Of a stretch of DNA of 64,000 nt, positions 32,301 to 44,300 are shown in pieces. The notes below the pieces were generated by a model that saw only the letters and a program-made list of their open reading frames with translations, had not been told where the DNA came from and ran no database searches. Origin of the DNA: Platanthera guangdongensis (lineage: Eukaryota > Streptophyta > Magnoliopsida > Asparagales > Orchidaceae); assembly GCA_039583875.1 (NCBI GenBank), contig CM077163.1:233050646-233114645 (forward strand). The letters run 5' to 3'. The first letter of the stretch is position 1, and every line of letters starts with the position of its first letter. Made by a program: the position numbers and the translations under genes.

Positions 32301-35300
32301 TCCATGTTAGGGGCCTACACTTTCACCTAAATGTGCTTTGTTTTATGTTTTAGCAACTTCTATCATTTGGCTATTTGCATCTTTTAGTATTTTTGTGTGA
32401 ATAGTCCAGGCATGTGGACTTCGTTGAAAAATGTCATTCATGTGTTAACGAGCCTTGGGGCTACAAAATGGACAAACAAGACATCATCTTCTCCCTTCCA
32501 AATTAATTTACTTGGAATTTGACGCTCTTCGTGAGCTGCCTCCTTGGATACCACCATAACACTTATGTTCATCCTCTCCGGCTAGCTGACAATGAAGATT
32601 CACAACAAGTCAGTATAAGAGTGCATCCATCCAGCAAACTTGTTCCCGCAGAAGCACCTGAGAAACCTCAGGTCAACCCATCGTTTCCAGCCAATGCAAA
32701 AACCTCCCACGACAAGACAATCATGTGGACAGTCCTTGCGTGGTAAAATCTCCAAGTTCAGGCCTGTTTCACCAGAAACCAAAGTTAATATATCCGCACT
32801 GGGAATGGAAACCATGATCGATGCCTTTGCCAATAACTCCCAACTCTTCTTTGTTGACGAGACAATGCCATTGAAGTCCCCAATCCCATGTCGACGCCAT
32901 CTCCAGTTTTTCTCCCCAGAATTCTCATGTTGGTTGTCGTTGGGAGTTCATAGTAAAACACAAGCCGGATGATACACTTGATTACCTCAAGGCGAGACTC
33001 ATGGCCTAGGAATTCACTCAGTAGTACTTTTTGTCAGGTTGGGAAGTTGAATATGGTTCATGTCTTGATTTCCCTCGTCATTTATTATCATTAGAGGTTG
33101 CATCAACTTGATATAAGAATGTCTTCTTCAACATGATCTATTTTGGACTGTATAAGAGCAACAACCACATGTCTATGAGACTATGTCTATATGGCAGTCC
33201 CTTGCATTCCATTGACAAAAGTCTATGGACTTTAGCGGTCTCCATGCTCTTGGTTCGAAAACTTTAAGCATATTGTTCAAATAATTTACTATCAACACAA
33301 CCCATATGACTTTTCTCACTCTAGCCATTGTAACCAAGAAAGTATGTTGATTTTTCTTATGATGATTATCACAAGTGACGGCAAAGCATGGATTTAAAAG
33401 GTCAAACTTCCTATGGTCAAGCAGCTTTAGACCAAAAATCTTAGTCACCTTTGCTGCTTGAGGATTGTGGTAATTTCTTATGATTCTTCCATCATTTTCT
33501 CTCAGATGAAGTATTGCACGGATCCTCTAGAATGCAAGCTATTTGGTGCGTGAGTGATGTAAATCAGAAGATAAAAGCACTACAATTGAAAAACGGTATA
33601 CAAACTTGCAAAGTATGTTTGCGCCAAGCTCTTTAGGGCTTGGTTCCCTTGAAGAGTTCCCTCCTAAAGAGAGCTTACATGACTTTGCCAAAAGATCCTT
33701 CTAAGAATCATCACAACTCCTTAAATAGAAATTGACATAGAACAAATGTCGAAATGTAAGAATGTAGGCCATGATCCTCATCATAAACAAGATAAAATAC
33801 TAAAATTCTACAGTCGATGATCCACTTGAGATGAGCGGTGGTGATCTTCACTACCGGTTCTTTGGTCAACGTGTGCAGATCCCTACGGGTCGTGCGCCAT
33901 GATCCCCATCATGATCTCTTAGACTTCGGCATTGAGCAATAGGCAAAATTCTTTAAGTGGACATTTGTGAGTAAGAAAGTAAGCTAGTTTGCAGTAAAAA
34001 CAGAGGCCTTGACGGTATAGATCAAGGTAATTTTGGTGTGTGAAAAGCGGTGTGGTGGGAAGTTTGGCTTAAGTGGGGGAACTGGTGGGGGCAGTGAACG
34101 AGGGGTTACTAGCATAACCGGTGCTGGTGAGGCATCATGTTGACGAATGCGAGGGTCATATGCCTGGTTGGTAAGGCCCGATTTCAGCACTGATAATCAA
34201 AAGGAGAAATTTCTACTCGAACTTTCAATAGCCAACAAACGAGCCTTCTACCCATTTATAGACCGGGGCAACGAACAACCATAATTCTCTGATCATGACC
34301 ACATTCATAAATACGTAAAATCAAAAAATAAAAATAAAATGCTAAAATTCTACGGTTGACGATCCACTTGAGATGAGCAATTGCAATCATCATTAGTGAT
34401 TCTTTGGTCGACGTGTGTAGATCCCTACGGGTCGTGCGCCATGATCCTCATCAGGATCTCTTCGACCTCGGCATTGAGCAGTAGACACAATACTTTAAGT
34501 GGACATTTGTGAGTAAGAAAGTAAGCTTGTTTGCAGTAAACCGAGACCTTGACGGCAGAGATCGAGGTAATCCTTGTGTAAAAAATGGTGTGGTGGGGAG
34601 TTTGGCTTCGGGGGGGGGGGGGGGGGGGACTGGTGGGGGGCATCATGTTGACAATTGCGAAGGTATTATGCTAGGTTGGTCAAGCCGTCGTACGACCTAG
34701 ATTGGTAAGACTGTAGGTTATAGTGACCGGTGGAGGGCCTGGAGGCCCCGATTGTCTTTGTAAATTTAGCCTCCACAAATTAGGTTTGCTGCTGGATGAC
34801 CAATGCGAGCGTGGTCAGCTCAAAGTGCACAAACTGGCACTTATGTGATATTGCATCCAATGTTGTCAGGATCGCGATCCGGATCGGACGATCCAACGAT
34901 CCAGATTCTACATTTCGATCCGGATCTTAACCCGGATCGGAATCAGGCTAAGCTCACGCGGGATCGCGATCCGGATCGTGGAATCGTTAGGATCGCGATC
35001 CCTAACCACGATTCCACGATCCGACGGAATACTTAAAAGCAGCGGATGCTTCCTAAACCCTATTTCCCCTTTCCCGACCCAGACGCTCCCTGGTGCTCCC
35101 CCGACGCTCCCTGGTGCTCCAGCCCCGACAGATCAGGTCTTCTTCTTCTTCTTCTTCTTATGGAGGATTTTGGGGCAGAAATCATCCAAATTTCTGGATG
35201 ATTTCTGCCCAGAAATCATCCAGAAAATTTGATGATTTCTAGGCATAAATCAGTCCAGAAATCTGGACTGATTTCTGGGCAGAAATCATCCAGAAATTTG

Positions 35301-38300
35301 GATGATTTCTCTCCAGAAATCATCCAGTTTTATGGATGATTTCTGGGCAGAAATCATCCAGAATTCTGATTTCATCATTTAAGTTTTATGGAATGAAACC
35401 ACCATCTTACAATGATATTAGGGTAAAATACCTAAAGCAAGAGGTGAGCAGAACTTTTGAGTTGCTAGAGGATTACAAGTTGGAATGGAAGAAAGTTGGT
35501 TGTACTATTATGTCAGACGGATGGTCAGACAGAAAAAGGAGATTCATATGTAACTTCTTGGTAAATAGCCCGAAAGGTACCGTGTTTTTATCATCAATAG
35601 ATACATTTAATTTCTCCAAAACTGCAGATAAGGTTTTTCAAATGCTAGATGAAGTTGTGGAGAAAATTGGAGAATAGAATGTAGTGTAAGTGGTAACCGA
35701 TAATGCCACAAACTACAGGGCGGTCGGACAAATGTTAATGGAGAAGAGAAAACATCTATATTGGACACCCTGTGTTGCGCATTGCATTGACTTAATTTTA
35801 GAAGATTTTGAAAAAAAATTGAATTGCATAAATTAACAATAGCAAAAGGTAGAAAGATAACATCATACATCTACTCCAGAACTTTGCTACATACTTGACT
35901 GCTTGATTTTACAAAGGGTAGAGAGTTGATCCGCCCTGCAGTTACCCGATTTGCCACAGCTTACTTGACATTGGGATGTCTTTATGAGAATAAGGGTGGT
36001 TTGATGACGATGTTTACGTCTGCCAAATGGAAGCCTAGTAGGTTTGCCGGTTCAAAGGAGGGGAAATCAATTCAAAAAATTATTTTAAATACAACTAGAT
36101 TTTGGTCTCATGTCACTTCATGTTTAAAAATAATATTTCCACTCATCAAGGTGCTTAGAATGGTTGATTTGGAGGCCCCTGTGATGAGATTTATATATGA
36201 GCAGATGGATCGAGCTAAGGAGAAAATTCAAAGTAATTTTGAAAACATCAAGAGAAAGTAAGTAGTTATAGCTTACTTATTATTTTAAGTTTCATTGTTT
36301 TTGGATTTATATCATAACATGCAATTATTATTTTGTGTTATGTTGTAGATATGAACCAATATGAGTCATCATTGCTGAGAGATGGGCAAGCCAACGTCAT
36401 AGGCCCTTACATGCTGCAACTTATTATTTGAATCCCCATTACCACTTTAGCCCATCATTTAAGGCAGATGCTGAAGTAAAATTGAGATTCTACAGTTGTC
36501 TCCAACGGATGATTCCAAATGAAGAGGAGAGAACAAAAATTAATATTCAAATGGATGATTTTAAACATGCAAAAGGGTTATTTGGGTTAAAGTCTGCAAA
36601 AGCCACTAGAAACAAAAGATCTCTAGGTGAGACAAATTATGTTTTTAATATTTTAAATTATTAATCAATAAGCATGTAATGTAATTTTTTGTTTGAGTAT
36701 TTGCAAAATTTTCAAATTTACAGCTGCTTGGTGAGATTCATACGGTGATAATTGTCTCGAATTGCAAAGATTTGCAATTCGGGTTCTAAGTCTAACATGC
36801 AGCTCTTCCGGAAGTGAACGTAACTAGAGTGCATTTGAGATGGTGAGATCAATGCCTCAATTATTGTTGTATGTTTAAAAGCATAATCTCAGGTGATTTT
36901 TTATTATCATTAACGCATTATAATTCTTATTTCAAAGGTTCATGCAAAAAAAAAGAAATCGGCTACATCAAAAGAAGATGAATGATCTAGTGTTTGTGAT
37001 GTATAACAAAAAGTTGATGGAAAGACAAGATAAAAGGGATATGCAGTTAAAGGAAATTTTTTTTTAATTTTGAGGATATCACTTCTGATGATGAATGGAT
37101 CACAGAGATGTAAGGTCCAGTTCTTCCCCGCAAGGGCAACTGGTTGAGGATTATTCAACAAAAAGATGCTCAGAAAACATATAGTAATGATAGCATTGAA
37201 AGGAATTTTGAACAAAACACTACGGAAATGAATGAAGAAGGTAAGTTTCATATTAAATTTAAAATAGATCTGATAGGCTCTCTTTTCTTAATAGATCTTG
37301 CATCGTGCTATCTTTTCTTAATTAAATTCTTTTTTTTGTAGGTGGAGTTGAAGATCTCACCATAAGGGACAGTGATCACGATGCTATCGAATATATTAGT
37401 GAGGGTGAATGGGATGATGACGAGAATATCAGTGGTGATGATGAGGAAAATGTGACACTTGATGATGAGGACATGATCGACATACCGATTAAGAATTTGT
37501 TCTGATTTTTGATGGTTTTCATTGACCATTAGATGAACCATGAACCTACTCTTCGATTTGTTATTTTGTTTTAGACATTATTTTTGTATTTCGTATTTGA
37601 TATGCTGGAGGACTTATATTTGAAGTGTTTGTTAATGATTTGTTATTTTTTTTTTAAATTTTACACTTCAAATTTAACGATCTGATAGGCTGATAACATT
37701 GTTAATTACTTAATTTGTCATTGTTATAACTTACAAAAAGGTTATTTGGGTTGATTGTCTCTGTGATTTATATTTTCTTATTTATAGGTTCATCTTCATA
37801 ATTTGATTACTGATGATAGTTTGACGAAGATGGGGCAGACGGACAGGTAAGACAAAAATGCTTACTCATCTTGACTTTATAGTTGCTAACGTAGAGTCCG
37901 AAGTTACACTACTCAGGTACATTTACAATCATAACTGTTTTTTTATGCATGTTCTTATTTTGTCTTAGACTTAGGATCTATTCTAGATTTCTCGTAATAA
38001 TAGTCTTATTACTCTTATAGTAAACAAATGGAAATGATTAATTATATGATTTTTGGTATATATTATTGGTGTAATTGTATGATATGATTGATATCAAATT
38101 CAATTTCATCATTTAAGTCTTGTTTTAAGAATGTAGTGGGTCTTATGATCCACGATCCGATCCTACGATCCGATCCGATCCAACCCCTTAAACGATCCCA
38201 CCTAGAATCTCGATCCTGACAACCTTGCCCGCACTGCACGTATCTCCATCCAAACTACTCACAAACCCACCCCGTCTCCCAAAACCTCAAGCAGCTACAA

Positions 38301-41300
38301 CAGCCTGGCCCGTTCACCCCCTTGTCGGCTGTCCCAGTCACGCAGCCATCCACAAACAAAGCCACGAACGACACCCTCTGGATCACCTTTGTCGACGCCA
38401 AAATTCCCACACACCCTAAGGTCCATCCACTTCCCTTCTTCCTTCAACACCTGAGTCTTGTTGCCACCCACACCATCTAGTGGGCCAACCACAACCAGCC
38501 ACACGGCTTTGCTTACCTTCCATCCTATTATTTTCTTTGTTTGAAAATATACGCCGGCCAACACTCCGATGTTTCAAGTACCAAGTTGTTGCCCTCTTCT
38601 TTCAATTCAATCGGATCTCACAAAATCACATCCAAGCCGAAATTTTAACTCATTTTCTATCTGTTCCAATTATGTGCAATGACCTCAACTCTAAAACATA
38701 CTTACCCACCCATCTCTACAGTAAATATCAAATAGGTTGCCTGTTGCTCAACATTCCAACATCATGCCACACATATTCATCAATTTAAAACTATTATTAC
38801 TACCCAATTGCATCAATTCACGCCCAAGCACTCCTTTAACTCCAAACAACACACCCATAACCCACTTAGACACAACTCACGAGCCCACACTTTCACAATC
38901 ACCTTTAACTAAAAGTATTCTACCCCCATTCCCATCCGCCCAACACACCCATCTTGGTAATTATGTACGCGTCGTGCAATTTGTTAAGGATCCTGAAAAA
39001 ATCTACTCACAGTGACGATTTGGACACGATGCCGATTTCGTTCTCTTTAGCATGCCTTGAGGATGACAATTTGTTAAGTGTTGGCAAGTGTTACAGAGGC
39101 ACCAAACCCGCTCATCAAACAAGCCAATGTAAAACTCACGCTAAGACCCACACAAAGTTTGAGACCACATTCGATAATCAAGAAGGAATCCATATGTTAT
39201 TTAGGGATCATAATAAATGTGGGGATATTTATGGGTGTTTTTATTAGGCAGGTAGTATGTGTATTTATTAATTAATAAAATTAAGAGTATTAATGAATCT
39301 CTTTATTAGGTAGTTAAAATATAATTAATTAGGGGGTATTATTATGTGTGCCCAATGAGTGCTTTAAAAGGTTTTCATTTAAGAGTGAATAGTTTAAAGT
39401 TCTTGAACTTTTTTGCATGTTTAAAATCATCCATTTGAATATCTATTTTCGTTCTCTCCTCTTCATTTGGAATCATCCGTTGGAGACAACTGTAGAATTC
39501 CAATTTTACTTCAGCATTTGCCTTAAATGATGGGCAAAAGTGGTAATGGGAATTCAAATAATAAGTTGCAGCATGTAAGGGCCTAAAAAGTTGGCTTGTC
39601 CATCTCTCATCAATGATGACCCATATTGGTTCATATCTACAACATAATACATAAAATAATAATTGCATGTTATGATATAAATTCAAACACAATGGAACTT
39701 AAAATAATAAGTAAACTATAACTACTTACTTTTTCTTGATGTTTTCAAAATTACTTTGAATTTTCTCCTTAGCTCGATTCATCCGCTCATATATAAATCC
39801 CATCACAGGGGCCTCCGAATCAACCATTCTAAGCACCTTGATGAGTGTAAATACTGCTTTTAAACACGAAGTGACACGAGACCAAAATCTAGTTGTATTC
39901 AAAATAATTTTTTGAATTGATTTCCCCTCCTTTGAACCGGCAAACCTACTAGACTTCCATTTGACAGACGTAAACATCGTCATCAAACCACCCTTATTCT
40001 CATAAAGACATCCCAATGTCAAGTAAGATGTGACAAATCGGGTAACTGCAGGGCGAATCAACTCTCTACCCTTTGTAAAATTAAGCAGCCAAGTATGTAG
40101 CAATGTTCTGGAGTAGATGTATGATGTTATCTTTCTACCTTTTGCTATTGTTAATTTATGCAATTCAATTTATTTTTCAAAATCTTCTAAAATTAAGTCA
40201 ATGCAATGTGCAACACAGGGTGTCCAATATAGATGTTTTCTCTTCTTCATTAACATTTGTCCGACCGCCTTGTAGTTTGAGGTATTATCGGTTACCACTT
40301 GCACTACATTCTCTTCTCCAATTTTCTCCACAACTTCATCTAGCATTTGAAAAACCTTATCTGCAGTTTTGGAGAAATCAGATGTATCTATTGATGATAA
40401 AAACACGGTATCTTTCGGGTTATTTACCAATAAGTTACATATAGATCTCCTTTTTCCGTCTGACCATCCGTCTGACATAATAGTACAACTAACTTTCACC
40501 ATTTCAACTTGTAATCCTCTAGCAACTCAAGAGTTCTGCTCACCTCTTGCTTTAGGTATTTTACCATAATATCATTGTAAGATGGTGGTTTCATTCCATA
40601 AAACTTAAATGATGAAATCAGAATTCTGGATGATTTCTGCCTAGAAATCATCCATAAAACTGGATGATTTCTGCCAGAAAACTGGATGATTTCTGGGGAG
40701 AAATCATCCAAATTTCTGGATGATTTCTGCCCAGAAATCATCCATAAAACTGGACTGATTTCTGGGCAGAAATCTGGACTGATTTCTGCCCAGAAATTTG
40801 GACTGATTTCTGCCCAGAAATCAGTCTAGAAATTTGGACTGATTTCTGGACAGAAATCAGTCCAGAAATCAGTCCAGATTTCTGGGCAGAAATTTGGACT
40901 GATTTCTGGGCAGAAATCAGTCCAGTTTTTTTGTACTGATTTCTGGGCAGAAATCAGTCCAATTTTTCTGGACTAATTTCTGCCCAGAAATCAGTCCAGA
41001 TTTCTGGACAGATTTCTGGGCAGAAATCAGTCCAGATTTCTGGACAGATTTCTGCCCAGAAATCATCAAATTTTATGGATGATTTCTGGGCAGAAATCTT
41101 TCAGAAATTTGATGATTTCTGCCCAGAAGAAGAAGAAGAAGACCTGATCCGTCGGGGCTGGAGCACCAGGGAGCGTCGGGGGAGCACCAGGGAGCGTCGG
41201 GGTCGGGAGAGGGGAAATAGGGTTTAGGAAGCGTCTGCTGCTTTTAAGTATTCCGCCGGATCGTGGAATCGTGGTTAGGGATCGCGATCCTAACGATTCC

Positions 41301-44300
41301 ACGATCCGGATTGTGATCCCGCGTGAGCTTAGCCTGATTCCGATCCGGGTTAAGATCCGGATCGAAATGTAGAATCTGGATCGTAGGATCGTCCGATCCT
41401 ACGATCCGGATCGCGATCCTGACAACATTGGCTGGAGGGCACCCAAGGTCGTAGCAAGCGGGGGAAGGTGTCGTAAGTGTGGATCGGGACTGGTGGTGGC
41501 TTGGATGGGCTAAAAGGTGGCTGTTAGGGAGACAAGGATGGCTGTTTTTGGGTTTTCCTAGTGAGGATGTAGGCTAGCGACATAGGAATGAGTGAGGGGC
41601 TCGACTGTAGATGGATGGCGGGGAGGGGGGTTGTTGTAGAAGGGTGGACTGAACGGGCAAAAGGAGGAGGAAGGAGGAGGCTTCTGGTGATGGTGGACTG
41701 AACAGGGAAGAGGAGGACGAGGGAGGAGGTTTCTGGCAGTGGAGGACTGAACAGGGAAGAGGAGGGAGGAGGCTTCTGGCGGTGGTGGTTAGAACGGGGA
41801 AGAGGAGGAGGAGGAGGGAGGAGGCTTGTGGTGATGGTGAACTGAACGGGGAAGAGGAGGAGGGAGGAGGCGCTTACCCTAGGCATCGCACCTGGGCGGA
41901 AGATTCTCTGGCATCGCACCAAAGACAGACTGGCGGTTCCAACAATTTGCGAACTCGCGATGCCTCCACCCCTTAAACTGCCCGTAATATATAAAAACTC
42001 TAACTCATAACGATTGCTATAACTATAAAATACAATAACCGCCCGAATCGAATGACACAAACTATCTGAACCGATCGAGCGTCAAATACAACTCAAAAAT
42101 ATAAAAAGTAATATATGAACTCGACTCGGATCGACCTTCCGGACGTAACCACGGACTTATACCGTTCGCCTGGGCAGCGGATCACTGCCTCCTGCAGGAA
42201 TACACCTGTGTCGGGTGTGGCGCGCCATCACTATGACTGTTGAGCCGAATTCTACAATTATATACATCCTAATTGCATTGAAGTATAAATATTACCATCA
42301 ATAAAAATTAAAGTAATTTTATTGTCATACTCAACAAATATGAGTCAAATGAGTATAATAATAATTGATTGATCTTTTCTCTCCGCTTCCCTTTTGCTTT
42401 TATTTTGTAAAAATAGAAAATAATGAGGGGGTAAAATGTGAAGGACTGTGTTTTATCAAAGAGAAGTTCGCTTATTATATAGTATAGATATGCATAAGTA
42501 TTTTATATATGTATGTATGTTGGAATACAAATCTATCTTATAACAATGCAAATTAATAGAAATCAAATAAATAACCATCGCGTAAGTATTATAAGTCATG
42601 TCTGGCCCAAGCTAAAGATCATATCTTGAAGCAGAGGCCGATCAGATCACAAAAAACCCTAAAGATATTTGTGCTTTAACTAGCAACAAACTTGACCTTA
42701 TTTTCAATAAATTATAAAAAAAATTATATATTTAATTAAAAATAATAATATATAAGCATCAACAAATATGATCTCAACTTGAAGGCATATTCTCCACATC
42801 TAACAACAAAAAGCAGATTCCTTTTGCGAGAGTAAGGTAACATTATTAGAGAAGATAAGAGAGTGAAAAATAGAATTTTTTTGTTAATAATAAAGAAGAT
42901 AAAGAACGAGAATAAGAATAATATTTGTTTTTGATTGCAGATATCTTGACAAATATTACAATGATGCCATCAGTATCTTTTAAAAAACTTTAAGCTGATA
43001 ATTTCTAGTTACATATTATTTAATTATTCTTCCATGTTATACTCTCTTTTTTCACATAGATCAGTTTTAGATTTCTTTTCTTTGGTCAACAGGGTAAGCA
43101 TAGGTCTGGGGAAGTGTGTTTTCTTGCTCCACTTTTATTTTGTAACTTACATAGTTTCTTTATAATGAATCACATGAATCATTTATTTTGTAAACTTATA
43201 TAGTTCATTTATAACGAATCAGATGAATCAAAAGTGAGACACGATATCAAAGGCCCAATCATGATATAGAAACACACTGAGACCGGAGGATCATCGACTC
43301 CGGCCTACTGTCCTAGAATAGGGATATTTGAACCAAGAAATCAGGTGAAACACTATACCAATTGGGCCGGTGAGTGAGAGAATATACCAATGGTTCAATT
43401 AGAACCAGGAACTGGAGAATTGTCCACTCTGGCTCACCGCCAAAGGATGTGGATTTAAAGCAGTAATTTGTTTCATACAAATTACTACACAAGGATAAAT
43501 TCAAAGCAAGAAAAAAAGTTGTATCTCAAGGAGCTTTCTTCCAAAAGGATTATTTCTGCTTCTATTACTAGAGAAATCATAAGAAAATTCTTAGTGGCTA
43601 AGAGTGTATTTAGTTCAACCCAAGGAAGAATCCCAGGGAATATAATATAGGGAAAAACGCAGTATCGGAATCACGAAAGTAGCAATGAAACTCATCCGCT
43701 GACATCATAACATAGCTAGCAACCATTGTTAAAGTAAATTTTTTCGGAGAATTTAAAAAGCACTTGGCCAATTGTATAAAACTGAAATCAAGACAGGACA
43801 CGAAAAATAATTTGTAGACCAAGATGGTGAAAAGAATATCTTTTTAAGAGTAAACTACATCTTACCTGAGAATGCAGCATGATCGGGAAAATGCCTGACT
43901 TCTGTAACATGAATATTTTCTGGCAGAATGCAATTGCACAAAGAACCTGAAGCATAGAAATTATACAAATTAAGAAGACAAAATTGCGGGCACTTCATAT
44001 CGCTTCTGAATATATTTTTTACCTATCCTGGCAAGGCGATTTACCCATCCTGGAACAGGCTTTCCGGTCAGCTGCATACAAACTTCATTAGTGAAATGAT
44101 TGCAGTTCTTCCCTATCAAATTATAGGTGTCACCATGATACTTCCTAGAGAGTTGTTCGATGAACGAACGAAACTCAGCTGGTGGCATGTTAGTGGTGCC
44201 CAACCATACAGTGCGCCTGTAGATAAATCCAGGGCAGCTTCTTGGTTCTACCTCGAACACTCCACTAGATGAAAATTCATGGGCTCCAAAGCCGTACTCC

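Larger units (their letters stand above)
34855..38225 (+). mobile_element. hAT element with DUF659-type transposase (copy A)
   Basis: About 3.4 kb, bounded by inverted CAATGTTGTCAGGATCG on the left and CGATCCTGACAACCTTG on the right. Both ends are rich in GATCC/GGATC words, probably subterminal transposase sites. The interior encodes a complete but interrupted DUF659/hAT transposase. An 8-bp duplication could not be recognised with confidence. Copy B at 39400-41440 is its inverted partner. Confidence 0.8.
39400..41440 (-). mobile_element. Truncated hAT element in inverted orientation (copy B)
   Basis: The minus-strand counterpart of copy A. It starts at 41440 with CCAATGTTGTCAGGATCGCG, has the same GATC-rich terminal region, a longer palindromic minisatellite and the transposase. 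It stops abruptly near 39400, after [10 protein letters not shown]. The C-terminal dimerisation domain and the other end are absent. Confidence 0.8.
26394..43865 (-). other. Intron 3 of the deSI-like gene, 17.5 kb, transposon-filled
   Basis: Donor GTAAG at 43865, acceptor CCTCCAG at 26394. It contains an ERF-VII fragment, a Copia fragment split by a Harbinger-like element, a tandem duplication and two inverted hAT elements, with AT-rich sequence between. No alternative exon was recognised inside it. Confidence 0.7.

Noticed and set aside
35336..35677. An intact small DUF659 gene
   Set aside because: It is only the first part of a larger hAT transposase interrupted by stops at about 35676-35690; the start lies in the minisatellite.
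38226..39260. A host gene between the two hAT elements
   Set aside because: Only short, unconnected frames of C-rich sequence; no recognisable domain or splice chain.
41524..42060. A 178-residue Pro/Ser-rich minus-strand protein
   Set aside because: Most of it is the translation of a purine-rich minisatellite.
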